Source: Streptomyces seoulensis (GTDB lineage Bacteria > Actinomycetota > Actinomycetes > Streptomycetales > Streptomycetaceae). Taken from it: a stretch of 64,000 bases of DNA. Shown in pieces: positions 19,288 through 37,910 of this stretch; the stretch's first letter is position 1; each line of letters opens with the position of its first letter. The translations under genes were made by a program, and so were the position numbers. The notes under the pieces were generated by a model. That model had not been told where the DNA came from. It saw only the letters and a list, made by a program, of their open reading frames with translations, and searched no databases. Location: assembly GCA_013364255.1 (NCBI GenBank), contig CP054936.1:1952853-2016852 (forward strand). The letters run 5' to 3'.

Positions 19288-20971
19288 CGGGGCTCGCATC
19301 CTTCCCATGGGGGCCTACCGGGATGACGACGTGGGTGGGGGGCGGTCCGGTGTCGTCGGTGTGGGCGGTGAACGCGCGGCCGTCGTCGCGGCAGACGAAC
19401 TGCATGACGTGCCGGCCGGCGGCCGCGGCGCGGATGAGGCCGCCGGTGGTGGCCCAGACGCCGGAGAAGTAGAAGTTCGACAGGCCCGGGAGGGTCGGTC
19501 CGTGCTTCTTGACCAGCTTCTCCAGCGTCTCGCCGCTCTCCACGAAGGGCTGCCAGCCGAGGACGGTGCCGTCGTGGTTGGCGGTGTAGCGGGTCTGGGT
19601 GAGCGGGGTCGACACGTCCCGTACGGCGACGGAGTCCTTCAGTCCGGGAAAGCGCTGGTCCAGGAAGTCCAGCAGGGTGTCGCGCACCTGGTGCTTGGCC
19701 TCGTAGTACGCCCGGCCGCGGCGCACCGGCAGGGTGTGCAGCTCCTTGCCGCCGCGGCTGCGGGTGCGCTGCTCCGGGGCGTCGTTCAGGGCGCGCCAGG
19801 GGCCGACGTCGCTGAAGTAGGTGGCGTAGACGACGGTCGTGCGCTCGGGGGACAGCTCCGGGTAGTGCAGGCTGCGGAACTGGACGTTGACGCTGGGGTG
19901 GCGGATGCCGGTCAGCCGGTCCGCCTCCGCGTCGGTCAGCAGGTGGGTGGTGCAGGGGTCGCCGTCCGGGAAGGGGCGGCGCAGGCCGAGGAAGAGGGCG
20001 ACGTAGCCGGGGAAGATCATGCCGGGCCGGTCGATGACCTCGGTGTACAGCCGCCGGTACTCCTCGTTCAGGTAGCGGCCGCCCAGGAACTTCATGGCGG
20101 TGGTGTGGCCGTCGCACGCCGAGACCACGATGTCGGCGCGGAATTCCCGTCCGTCGCTCAGGCGTACGCCCACGGCCCGGTCGTCCTCGACGAGGATCTC
20201 CGTCACCTTGGCGTTGTAGGCGATCTCGCCGCCGAGCCGCAGATAGCGCCGCTCGATGGAGGTGGCCAGTCCGAGGGAGCCGCCCTCGGGGACGCCGGCC
20301 GAGAGGTTGGCGTGCGCGGCGAGCTGGAAGTAGAACGGCAGCACCGGGAAGGCGGCGTGCTTCTCGTAGAGGATGAAGTTGAACGCCTCGCGCAGCAGCG
20401 GGTCCTTGAAGGCGGCCGAGTAGTCGGTCATGAGGACGCCGATGGACTTGCGGATGACGTTGAAGTGGGGGACGAACGAGGCGAGCATGCGCCAGCGTTC
20501 GGTGCGGCTCATCAGCCCGACCGGTTTGAGGAAGGGGTAGGCGGCCAGGCAGGTGCGGAACTTGCGCAGTCCGTCGCAGAAGTCGCGGATCAGCTTGGCG
20601 TCGGCCGGTGAGAGGTCCGTCAGATGGGCCTGGAGCCGGTCGGGGTCGGAGTAGAAGTAGACCGCCCGGCCGTCGCGTCCGCGCACGATGTTGAAGACGT
20701 CGAAGTGCCGCATCTGCTTGCCCTGGAGGGCGCCCAGCTCCAGCCAGACGCGGTGCATCTCGTTGCCCGGTCCGTTGCCGAGCAGCCAGCTGACGCAGCA
20801 GTCGAAGGTGAAGTCGCCCCGCTCCCATGCCGTGCAGCAGCCGCCGGGGATCTCGTGCATCTCGAAGATCCGGGTCCGGTAGCCGTTCATCCGGGCGTAG
20901 CAGCCGGTGGACAGGCCGCCCAGACCGGCGCCGATGATGATCATCGTCTCGCGGCGGGGCTTTCCTGGCAT
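19241..20971 (-). CDS. Phytoene-desaturase-like FAD oxidoreductase, PTM ring formation (second)
   Basis: A 576-residue flavoenzyme of the CrtI/phytoene desaturase family. Its FAD motif IIIGAGLGGLSTGCYARMNG is at the N-terminus, with the family continuation EIPGGCCTAW. The C-terminal FAD motif is GVWATTGGLIRAAAAGRHV, and a Gly/Pro-rich tail of about 50 residues follows. In PTM pathways such enzymes drive reductive cyclisation of the polyene tetramate to form the fused five-membered rings. It is a clear paralogue of the next upstream gene, with collinear motifs. The start is ATG 20971 with GAGGAG upstream; a GTG two codons earlier is too close to that site. It lies 13 bp after the first paralogue. 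Confidence 0.9.
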   Translation of the reverse strand: MPGKPRRETMIIIGAGLGGLSTGCYARMNGYRTRIFEMHEIPGGCCTAWERGDFTFDCCVSWLLGNGPGNEMHRVWLELGALQGKQMRHFDVFNIVRGRDGRAVYFYSDPDRLQAHLTDLSPADAKLIRDFCDGLRKFRTCLAAYPFLKPVGLMSRTERWRMLASFVPHFNVIRKSIGVLMTDYSAAFKDPLLREAFNFILYEKHAAFPVLPFYFQLAAHANLSAGVPEGGSLGLATSIERRYLRLGGEIAYNAKVTEILVEDDRAVGVRLSDGREFRADIVVSACDGHTTAMKFLGGRYLNEEYRRLYTEVIDRPGMIFPGYVALFLGLRRPFPDGDPCTTHLLTDAEADRLTGIRHPSVNVQFRSLHYPELSPERTTVVYATYFSDVGPWRALNDAPEQRTRSRGGKELHTLPVRRGRAYYEAKHQVRDTLLDFLDQRFPGLKDSVAVRDVSTPLTQTRYTANHDGTVLGWQPFVESGETLEKLVKKHGPTLPGLSNFYFSGVWATTGGLIRAAAAGRHVMQFVCRDDGRAFTAHTDDTGPPPTHVVIPVGPHGKDASPDERTTGTPPVSLHVR

Positions 20972-20984
20972 CGTCACGCTCTCC

Positions 20985-22638
20985 TCACCTCATGCTCTGG
21001 TCGAGCTGGGGCAGCCGGCCCAGCTTCCCCGGGTGCCACGCGTCGCGGCCGGTGCTCTCCCAGGCCCGGAACGGCAGGCCCAGCTCCTGGCAGAGGTACT
21101 GGACGGCGAAGCGTCCGCCGGAGGCCACCCGGATCAGGCCGCCGCCGGTGAACCACTGGCCCACCAGGGAGAGGCCCGCGAGGCCGGGCAGCCGCATCCG
21201 GTCCTTGTCGATCAGTGCCTGCAACGGGTCGTCGGCGTCGGTGAAGGACTTCCAGGCGAGGATGCTGCCGTGCAGGTTGCCGGTGTAGCGCTCGGTGGTC
21301 ACCGGTGTGGCGACGTCGATGACGTCGACGCGCCCGGCGAGTCCGGGATGGCGCCGGTCCAGGAACTCCCGGACGAAGTCGGCGGTCTGCCGCTTCAGCG
21401 CCCAGTAGGCGCGGCGGTCGCCGGCGCGCAGTGCCTTCCAGGAGGCGTAGTCGCTGAAGTAGGTGCAGTGGATCACGGAGCGGCCGGGCGGTGCGAGACC
21501 GTCGGAGAAGCGGGAGCGCAACTGCACCACCAGGCTCTTCTGGAGGACGCCGGGCAGTCGGGCGCTGTCGGCGTCGGAGAGCAGGTGGGTGGTGCTGTGC
21601 GGGGTGTCGGCCGGTACGTCCCCGCGCAGTCCGACGAAGACCGACACCACGCCGGGGTAGACCAGGTGCGAGGCGCGCAGCATCGACTGGAACAGCTGGT
21701 CGGCCCGGGGGCTGGAGTGGCGGCCGCCCAGCAGGCGGTCGAGGGTGGTGGCGCCGTCGCAGGCCGCCACGACGTGGTCGGCGTAGTGCCGTTCGCCGCC
21801 GCGCAGTTCGACGCCCACCGCGCGGTCGCCCTCGACGAGGATGCGCTCCACGCGCGCCCGGTAGTCGATCCGGCCGCCCAGGGAGGTGTAGCGCTCCTCG
21901 ACCGAGCGGGCCAGTCCCAGCGAACCGCCTTGCGGGAAGCCGGCGTTCAGCCGGTGGGCGCCCGCCATGTTGAACAGGTAGGGCAGCAGCGGGAAGCCCT
22001 CGTGGTCCTGGAAGAAGATGAACGGCAGCGCGCGGCGCAGCAGGGGGTCCTGGAAGCGCTCGGCGAAGGCCGCCATGGGTGTTCCGGCGGTGCGCCGCAG
22101 CAGGTTGAGCAGCGGCACGACCGTGCGCACGGTGCGGGCCTTCTCCCGCAGGGAGAGCAGCGGGGTGGGCTTGAGGAACGGGAAGAGGTCGACGTCGGCG
22201 AACCGCCGCAGGTCGCGGCAGAAGGACCGGATCAGCCGCGCGTCCGCCGGGGCGAGGTCCAGCAGGTGGCGCTCCAGGCGGTCGGGGTCGTTGTAGAAGG
22301 ACACCGAGCGGCCGTCCTCGGCGACGACGGTGTTGAAGACGTCGAAGTTGCGGATGGTCTTGCCGTCGAGGGCGCCCAGTTCCCGCCACACCCGGTGCGC
22401 GTCGTTGCCGGGCGCGGTGCCGATCAGCCACTCGATGCAGTAGTCGAAGACGTAGCCGTCGCGGGACCAGGCCGTGCAGCAGCCGCCGGGCAGGACGTGT
22501 TTCTCGAAGACGCGGCTCTCCATGCCGCTCATCTGGGCGTAGCAGCCGGTGGACAGTCCGCCGATGCCGGCGCCGACGACGATGACGCGCGGCCTGGCTC
22601 CGGGGGCCCGGTCCCGGGCGGTCCACTGCTGGCGTGGG

Positions 22639-22649
<11 letters not shown>
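20985..22649 (-). CDS. Phytoene-desaturase-like FAD oxidoreductase, PTM ring formation (first)
   Basis: A 554-residue paralogue of the following gene. It has the FAD motif VIVVGAGIGGLSTGCYAQMSG, then PGGCCTAWSRDG, and the C-terminal motif GQWFTGGGLIRVASGGRFA. The GTG start overlaps the stop of the PKS-NRPS gene (GTGCGAGCTAG), so it is translationally coupled to the synthase. By analogy with FtdC/FtdD and the SGR812/813 pair, it should close a ring on the linear tetramate polyene. I cannot tell which of the two enzymes acts first. About 20 N-terminal residues precede the Rossmann fold. Confidence 0.9.
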
Positions 22650-32241
<9,592 letters not shown>

Positions 32242-32359
32242 GGCCGAGTCCTTGGGTGGTCGTGACGTGGCGGCGCACGTGAAAGGGCAGGGCGACGGCC
32301 CGACGGCGGCGAGGGCCGGCGGTCAGGCGGGGCGGGAGAGCGGCGGAAGGTGGCGGGCG

Positions 32360-33193
32360 TCAGGCGGCGGGGCGCCGCCATGCCTGGAGGTGGCTGGCGA
32401 GGACGGCCTCGGTCCCCGGGAAGGACGCCGGGTCCGAAAGGCCCACCGCGGCCGGCCGGCGGCCGGGACACCAGGTCCAGCTGCCGAATATGCGGTCCCA
32501 GACGGCCAGGTCCGAGCCGTAGTGACCGGCTTCGGCGAGGTCCGTGCTGTGGTGCAGGCGGTGCTGTTCGGGGCTGGCGAAGAGGTGGTTGAGCCAGCCG
32601 ATGCGGACGTCGATGTTGGCGTGGGTGAAGTAGCCCTGGGTGATCACGAAGAGGCCGATCGGGAACACGGACTCCTGCGAGAAGCCGAGCAGGCTCAGCG
32701 ACAGCTGCACTCCGCCCTGGGCCAGCAGGACGTCCAGGACGTGGTTGACGCCGTTGTTGGCGACGTTGACCTTGCGCGGCAGGTGGTGCACGCCGTGCAG
32801 CCGCCACAGCCAGGGGTTGGTGTGGCTCCAGCGGTGCACCAGATAGCTCGCCAGGGACCCCACCAGCAGGGCCAGCGGTGTCTCCACCGCCAGGGGCAGG
32901 CTGGGCCTGGCCGGCGACACGACGCCGACGAGGGACTCCACCAGCAGTTGCGCGGTGACGCTGCCGACGGCGGTCACCAGGAAGTAGACGCCGTACCGGC
33001 CCCATTCGCGGCGGTCCGGGTGCCAGCCGCGGTCGTAGGGGATCACCCGCTCCAGGATCACCAGATAGGCGATGACCGCGAACTGGAAGGCGGAGGTGGT
33101 CAGTCCCGGATCGAGCCGGTACCGCAGACCCGCGACGGCCGTGGCGACCGTGGCCACGAGCAGCACGGGATAGGCCGCGCGACGCGTCCACAT
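32360..33193 (-). CDS. Sterol-desaturase/fatty-acid-hydroxylase family enzyme of the PTM cluster (FtdA-like)
   Basis: A 277-residue integral membrane di-iron enzyme. The histidine clusters are HRWSH, HGVHH and a distal set ending in HRLHH, with several hydrophobic segments. In PTM clusters the gene in this position (ftdA, SGR815) hydroxylates the ornithine-derived part of the macrolactam at C-3. It is the first gene of the minus-strand operon, 118 bp upstream of the PKS-NRPS gene. The ATG is preceded by AGGGGG about 9 nt away. The 194-bp region above it should hold the operon promoter, but I see no convincing -35/-10 pair. Confidence 0.9.
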   Translation of the reverse strand: MWTRRAAYPVLLVATVATAVAGLRYRLDPGLTTSAFQFAVIAYLVILERVIPYDRGWHPDRREWGRYGVYFLVTAVGSVTAQLLVESLVGVVSPARPSLPLAVETPLALLVGSLASYLVHRWSHTNPWLWRLHGVHHLPRKVNVANNGVNHVLDVLLAQGGVQLSLSLLGFSQESVFPIGLFVITQGYFTHANIDVRIGWLNHLFASPEQHRLHHSTDLAEAGHYGSDLAVWDRIFGSWTWCPGRRPAAVGLSDPASFPGTEAVLASHLQAWRRPAA

Positions 33194-33343
33194 GCGCGAC
33201 CACCCCCTTTCCCGCTTCCCCCGGTTCCTGCTCCCTGCATGCCCAGCGTGGCTTTGGGTAATCGCGTGGCGACTAAGAGTGATGGTACGACTTGCCCGGG
33301 CGCATCGGCCGCCCGCGCGCGGCGACCGCCCGGGAACAGCGAA

Positions 33344-33369
33344 GAGCCGGGGCCTCTCGGCCCCGGCTC
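33344..33369. terminator. Terminator hairpin after the lone receiver gene
   Basis: A perfect 11-bp stem (GAGCCGGGGCC with its complement) with a TCTC loop, 19 bp beyond the receiver gene's stop. It also insulates the PTM promoter region. Confidence 0.78.
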
Positions 33370-33387
33370 CCTACGGCTGCGGTGCGG

Positions 33388-33819
33388 TCAGGCCTTGGGG
33401 GGCTTGACGGCGATGTCGAGGTAGAAGGCGTCGATGCTGCGGACGGCCGCCTCGAACTCCTCCAGGTTCACCGGCTTGGTGACGTACGCGTTGGCGTGGT
33501 GGTGGTAGGCGCCGGTGACGTCGTCGGGCGCCGCGGAGGTGGTCAGGACGACGACCGGGATGGTGCGCAGCTCGGCGTCCTCCTTGACCACGGCGAGGAA
33601 CTCCCGGCCGTTCATGCGCGGCATGTTGAGGTCGAGGACGATGAGGTCGGGACGCTCGTTGGCCGGGTCGCGCAGGTAGTCGAGGGCCGCGATGCCGTCG
33701 GACACCTGGGTGAGGTTGCGGGTGCCGCGCTCGGCCAGGGCGTCCTGGATGAGCATGGCGTCCGCTGCGTCGTCTTCGACCAGCAGGACGTCGTAGGGGC
33801 GGGTTGCGGCGACAGCCAT
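33388..33819 (-). CDS. Single-domain response regulator (CheY/Rcp1-like)
   Basis: A 143-residue stand-alone receiver domain. The acidic pocket VEDD is at 15-18, the phospho-acceptor Asp63 lies in IVLDLNMPRMNG, Thr in VLTTS, and Lys in VTKPVNLEEF. There is no output domain, so it must act by protein contact or as a phosphate sink. The loop spacing resembles receivers paired with phytochrome-like kinases. It lies 3 bp downstream of the small HTH gene (same operon). That operon diverges from a histidine kinase, the likely partner. Confidence 0.88.
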   Translation of the reverse strand: MAVAATRPYDVLLVEDDAADAMLIQDALAERGTRNLTQVSDGIAALDYLRDPANERPDLIVLDLNMPRMNGREFLAVVKEDAELRTIPVVVLTTSAAPDDVTGAYHHHANAYVTKPVNLEEFEAAVRSIDAFYLDIAVKPPKA

Positions 33820-33822
33820 GAT

Positions 33823-34188
33823 TCACGAGCTCCGGGGTGTGGGATGGGGGTAGGGGCGGTGGGTGCCGTTGGTGATCAGTCCGGGCCAGCGGCGCCGGGC
33901 TCCTTGTCGGCTCATGCTCACGGCCTGGCCGATCTCGGGGTAACCGGCGCCGTGCGCGGCCGCGGTGGAGGCCGCCTGGTCCTCCAGGCGCCGCACCGCC
34001 TGCTTGACGCCGGCCAGTACGCGCAGGCGTACGAGCGCGTGGCTGCGGGCGTCGGTCTCGTCACAGGTCTCCGCCGTCGGGTGGGCGGCGTCCTGGGTCA
34101 GAAGCCGGTTGAGTTCGTCCATCACCTGCGTCACCAGCGCGGCCGTCTCTGCGCCGGCGGCGCGCGGAAGGGAAGGCGGACCAGGCAT
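33823..34188 (-). CDS. Small HTH-like protein of the kinase locus
   Basis: A 121-residue protein. Residues about 65-108 (VKQAVRRLED, then YPEIGQAVSMSRQGARRRW) look like a helix-turn-helix in which the second helix is SMSRQGARRRW. The N-terminal half is an amphipathic helix (AALVTQVMDELNRLL). I cannot name a family with certainty. The start is ATG 34188; an upstream in-frame ATG would run into the divergent promoter. It is transcribed with the lone receiver. The palindrome at 34220, 32 bp from its start, is a natural candidate for its own operator. Confidence 0.7.
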   Translation of the reverse strand: MPGPPSLPRAAGAETAALVTQVMDELNRLLTQDAAHPTAETCDETDARSHALVRLRVLAGVKQAVRRLEDQAASTAAAHGAGYPEIGQAVSMSRQGARRRWPGLITNGTHRPYPHPTPRSS

Positions 34189-34219
34189 GCCACCAGCGTA
34201 CGGCGTTGATCCGATCCGA

Positions 34220-34235
34220 GACAACATACGTTGTC
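34220..34235. promoter_or_regulatory. Palindromic operator candidate in the divergent kinase/HTH promoter
   Basis: GACAAC-ATAC-GTTGTC is a perfect 6-bp inverted repeat in the 119-bp gap between the HTH-like gene and the histidine kinase gene. Its position fits a shared operator. Confidence 0.5.
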
Positions 34236-34307
34236 AGGCCACGGGTACAGTGTGCTTGCCGCACCGAGCCGTGGTCCTGGTACCCCGAAGGAGAGACACG
34301 AACCCCC

Positions 34308-35882
34308 ATGAACAGCAAGCCGCCCGGCCCCAAGGGTCTGTTCTCGGACTGGACCACCCGGCACTGGCTGCGGGCGGGGGTCGCCGCCACCCTGGTGGTG
34401 CTGGCGGTGGTCGGGTCACTGGGCGGCTGGGCCATGTGGCGCACCTCACAGATCACGACCGAGCTGGTGGACCGGCGGTCCCCCGCGCTGATCGACTCCA
34501 TACGCTTGCAGGAGTCCCTGGTCAACCAGGAGACCGGTATCCGCGGCTACGGACTGTCCGGTCATGCCGACTTCCTCCAGCCCTACGCCGAGGGCCAGGC
34601 CGACGAGAAGGCCGCCCTCGACCGCCTGCGCCCGCTCACCCGCGCCGACGCCCGCACCAGCGCCGACCTGGCCGAGGTGGAGCGGCTGATCGGCGTCTGG
34701 CACGAGCGCATCGCCCGTCCCATCGCCGCCGCCCCCGCCTCCCAGGCCGCCAGGCTCAGCACCGAGCGGGCGACCGAGGGCAAGGACACCTTCGACTCGC
34801 TGCGCAAGGCCATGGTGCGCCAGCAGTCGCACCTGGAGAGCGAGCGGACGGCCGCCGGCCGCGACCTGCGGCGGGCGCAGACGCTGCGGAACTGGATGTT
34901 CGCCGTCATCGCCGCTGTCATCCTGCTGGTGGCGTCCCTCGTCTTCGAGGGACTGCGGCGCGGCATCACCAATCCGCTCACCCGGCTCGGCTCGGCCGCC
35001 CGGGACGTCTCCGAAGGCCGTTTCGGACGCAACCTGCCCGGCACCGGACCGGCCGACCTGCGCCGGCTGGCCTCGGACGTGGACTCCATGCGCCGGCGGC
35101 TGCTGGAGGAGCTGGAGTTCAGCGAGGAGTCCCGCCGGCTGCTGGACGAGCAGGCGGCCGATCTGAAGCGGTCCAACGCGGAGCTGGAGCAGTTCGCCTA
35201 CGTCGCCTCGCACGACCTCCAGGAACCCCTGCGCAAGGTGTCCAGCTTCACCCAGCTCCTCCAGCGCCGCTACGGCGGACAGCTGGACGACCGGGCCGAC
35301 CAGTACATCGCCTTCGCCGTCGACGGCGCCAACCGCATGCAGGTCCTGATCAACGACCTGCTGGCCTTCTCCCGGGTCGGCCGCGTGCACAACGACCACC
35401 AGCGCGTGGCCCTGGAAGAGGTGTTCGCCCGGTCCGTGGACAATCTGAGCGTGGCGATCGAGGAGAGCGGCGCGGAGATCACCCACGACCCGCTGCCCGA
35501 GGTCGTCGGCGACACCACGCAGCTGAGCATGCTCTGGCAGAACCTGCTGTCGAACGCCGTGAAGTTCCGCAGCCCCGAGCGGCCGCCGCGCATCCGCGTG
35601 AGCGCGGTGCGCGAGGGCGACAACTGGCGGTTCGCGGTCGCCGACAACGGCATCGGCATCGCGCCCGAGTTCCAGGAGAAGGTGTTCATCCTCTTCCAGC
35701 GGCTGCACACCAAGGACGCCTACCCGGGCACCGGCATCGGTCTGGCGATGTGCAAGAAGGTCGTGGAGTTCCACGGCGGCACGATCGGGATCGACCCCGG
35801 CCACGCACCGGGCACCCGGATCGTCTTCACCCTGCCCGCCGCCGACGCGCCCGCGGCCCCGGAGAGAAAGACCCAGCCGTGA
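34308..35882 (+). CDS. Membrane sensor histidine kinase with CHASE3-like sensor domain
   Basis: A 524-residue kinase. A first membrane segment (about 21-43) and a second (about 194-215) enclose an extracytoplasmic, helical CHASE3-like domain (NQETGIRGYGLSG is its typical motif). HAMP (about 216-275), a short coiled coil, HisKA (His302 in ASHDLQEPLRK) and an HATPase domain (NLLSNAVKF; DNGIGIAPEFQEKVF; GTGIGLAMCKK) follow. The HDLQEPLR box is the type found in phytochrome-like and osmosensing kinases. The ATG at 34308 has GAAGGAGAG upstream, with rather long spacing. Its stop overlaps the GTG of the receiver-phosphatase gene, the obvious phospho-partner. The divergent lone receiver is another. 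Confidence 0.9.
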   Translation: MNSKPPGPKGLFSDWTTRHWLRAGVAATLVVLAVVGSLGGWAMWRTSQITTELVDRRSPALIDSIRLQESLVNQETGIRGYGLSGHADFLQPYAEGQADEKAALDRLRPLTRADARTSADLAEVERLIGVWHERIARPIAAAPASQAARLSTERATEGKDTFDSLRKAMVRQQSHLESERTAAGRDLRRAQTLRNWMFAVIAAVILLVASLVFEGLRRGITNPLTRLGSAARDVSEGRFGRNLPGTGPADLRRLASDVDSMRRRLLEELEFSEESRRLLDEQAADLKRSNAELEQFAYVASHDLQEPLRKVSSFTQLLQRRYGGQLDDRADQYIAFAVDGANRMQVLINDLLAFSRVGRVHNDHQRVALEEVFARSVDNLSVAIEESGAEITHDPLPEVVGDTTQLSMLWQNLLSNAVKFRSPERPPRIRVSAVREGDNWRFAVADNGIGIAPEFQEKVFILFQRLHTKDAYPGTGIGLAMCKKVVEFHGGTIGIDPGHAPGTRIVFTLPAADAPAAPERKTQP

Positions 35883-37090
35883 CCGACCACGCCGCGGGCA
35901 CGCCCGGGAAGTACCACATCCTGCTGGTCGAGGACGACGACGGGGACGCCCTCCTGGTCGAGGAACTCCTCTACGACACCGACCTGCCGCACACCCTGAC
36001 GCGCTGCCGCACGGCCGCCGACGCGCGCAGGGAACTCGCGGCGCAGCCCGTCCACTGCGTCCTGTTGGACCTGCACCTGCCCGACGCCTCCGGGGTGGAG
36101 ACGGTCGAGGCGATCCAGACCGACACCGGGGCCGCCATCATCGTCCTGACCGGTCTGGACGAGCCCCGCGCGGGCGTGGAGGCGCTCGGCGCCGGCGCCC
36201 AGGACTACCTCATCAAGGGCAAGGTCGAACCCGACCTGCTCCAGCGGGCCGTGCGCTACGCCCTCCAGCGCAAGCAGGCCGAGCGCGCCAACGCCGCCCT
36301 CCAGATCGGGCGGCTCAGGGCCGAGGAGAACGCGCGTCTGGAGCGCGGACTGCTGCCCGAGCCGCTGCTCTCCTCCGCCGCCGTCACCGCCTCCAGCCGC
36401 TACTACCCCGGCCGGGCGCAGGCGCTGCTCGGAGGCGACTTCCTCGACGTCGTACAGACCGACGACGGGCAGGTGCACGCCATCATCGGGGACGTCAGCG
36501 GCCACGGCCCGGACGCCGCCGCGCTCGGTGTGTGCCTGCGCATCGCCTGGCGCGCCCTGACCCTGGGCGGCCACCGCAACCAGCAGCTGCTGCGTCTGCT
36601 GGAGCGGATACACATCGCGGAGCGCACCGGCAACGACCTGTTCACCACCTGCACGCTGATCACCGTGGACCCGCGGGCGGCCACCGCCACGCTGCACCTG
36701 GCCGGTCACCACGAGCCGCTGCTGCTCACCCCCGAAGGGGCCCGGGAGGTCTCCGCGGCCCACGGGGTGGCCCTCGGCATCGTGCCCGGGCTGGGCCAGT
36801 GGACGGCGACCACCCTCGCCCTGCCTCCGCGCGGCGCCCTCGTCGCGTACACGGACGGCCTGATCGAGGGATTCGCCAACAGCACCGGCGACCGGCTCGG
36901 GGTGGACGGCCTGCTGCGGATCATCGACACGATCCCCACGCCGGACCCGGGCGCCCATCTCGACGAGCTGATCGCCCGGACCCGCACCCTCAACGCCGAC
37001 CGGCACAGCGACGACCTCGCCGTGCTGCGCCTGGACTGGAACACGGGGACGGCCGCGGCCACGGCGAACGCCTGGCGCACCGCGCCGTGA
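35879..37090 (+). CDS. Response regulator with PP2C (RsbU/SpoIIE-type) phosphatase output
   Basis: A 403-residue protein with an N-terminal receiver (phospho-acceptor Asp64 in LLDLHLPD, Lys in YLIKGK) and a C-terminal SpoIIE-type serine phosphatase (GGDFLDV; IGDVSGHG; AGHHEPLLL; YTDGLIEG; DDLAVL). A helical linker (RKQAERANAALQIGRLRAEENARLERGLLPEP) joins the domains. Phosphorylation by the upstream kinase should switch the phosphatase. The likely targets are anti-anti-sigma factors, making this a partner-switching module for stress sigma factors (inferred from the family). GTG start overlaps the kinase stop. Confidence 0.92.
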   Translation: MTDHAAGTPGKYHILLVEDDDGDALLVEELLYDTDLPHTLTRCRTAADARRELAAQPVHCVLLDLHLPDASGVETVEAIQTDTGAAIIVLTGLDEPRAGVEALGAGAQDYLIKGKVEPDLLQRAVRYALQRKQAERANAALQIGRLRAEENARLERGLLPEPLLSSAAVTASSRYYPGRAQALLGGDFLDVVQTDDGQVHAIIGDVSGHGPDAAALGVCLRIAWRALTLGGHRNQQLLRLLERIHIAERTGNDLFTTCTLITVDPRAATATLHLAGHHEPLLLTPEGAREVSAAHGVALGIVPGLGQWTATTLALPPRGALVAYTDGLIEGFANSTGDRLGVDGLLRIIDTIPTPDPGAHLDELIARTRTLNADRHSDDLAVLRLDWNTGTAAATANAWRTAP

Positions 37091-37308
37091 CGGCCGGCCG
37101 GACGCCAAGGGGCGTACGGCGAAACGGGGTTGAGGCGGTTCATGCGCCCGGCGGGCGGATTCCCCCCGTTCGGGTGGACGGCCCCGCTTCACCTGCCGCC
37201 GCGTGCGCGCCGGACGGATAGTGGAGCAGCCGCCGGAACGGGATGCCGGCGCGCGTCCGGCCCCGTCGACGGCGTGGGCCGCAAGTCCGGAAGGAGAGGT
37301 GTGCCGTC

Positions 37309-37848
37309 ATGCGTACCCCTGAGGCGACCGACCGTGTCCAGCTTGTCTTCTCCCTCTTCGACGCCGACGGGAACGGCTGTCTGGAGGCCGACGACTTCGA
37401 TCTGATGGGCGAGCGGGTGGTCGCGGCGGCGCCCAAGGCCGACGACGCGGCGAAGGGCGCGCTGCTGGCCTCCCTGCGCCGGTACTGGACGACGCTGCTG
37501 GCCGAACTCGACGCCAACGGCGACGGCCGGATCAGTCCGGAGGAGTTCGAGGCCTGTGTGCTGTCGCCGGAGCGGTTCGAGGCGACGATCGACGAGTTCG
37601 CCCGGGCGCTCTCCGCGATCGGCGATCCGGAGGGCGACGGATTCGTCGACCGTCCGGACTTCGTGGCCCTGATGACCGCCATCGGCTTCCGGCGCGCCAA
37701 CATCGAGGCGCTGTTCGAGGCCTTCGGCCCGGTGGCCGGCGACCGCATCCCGGTGGAGGTCTGGGCGGAGGGCATCCGGGATTACTACCGCCCCGAGAAG
37801 GCCGGCATCGCCGGAGACCATCTGACCGCCGACGGCGGCGGGCGGTGA
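37309..37848 (+). CDS. EF-hand calcium-binding protein
   Basis: A 179-residue cytoplasmic protein with three recognisable EF-hand loops: DADGNGCLEADDF (from residue 18), DANGDGRISPEEF (from 68) and DPEGDGFVDRPDF (from 106). A fourth, at about 140, has lost its ligands. The family (calexcitin/calerythrin-like) is common in Streptomyces and is thought to buffer or sense calcium. ATG 37309 is chosen for the AAGGAGAGG about 10 nt upstream. It lies 218 bp after the receiver-phosphatase, with no clear terminator between, and next to a calcium-binding-type TerD fusion gene. Confidence 0.9.
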   Translation: MRTPEATDRVQLVFSLFDADGNGCLEADDFDLMGERVVAAAPKADDAAKGALLASLRRYWTTLLAELDANGDGRISPEEFEACVLSPERFEATIDEFARALSAIGDPEGDGFVDRPDFVALMTAIGFRRANIEALFEAFGPVAGDRIPVEVWAEGIRDYYRPEKAGIAGDHLTADGGGR

Positions 37849-37910
37849 CGCGGGCCCGTGTCCTCGCGGGCGCGGCGGCGGGGAGCGTCCCCGGCCGGTG
37901 ACGGGCGGGG

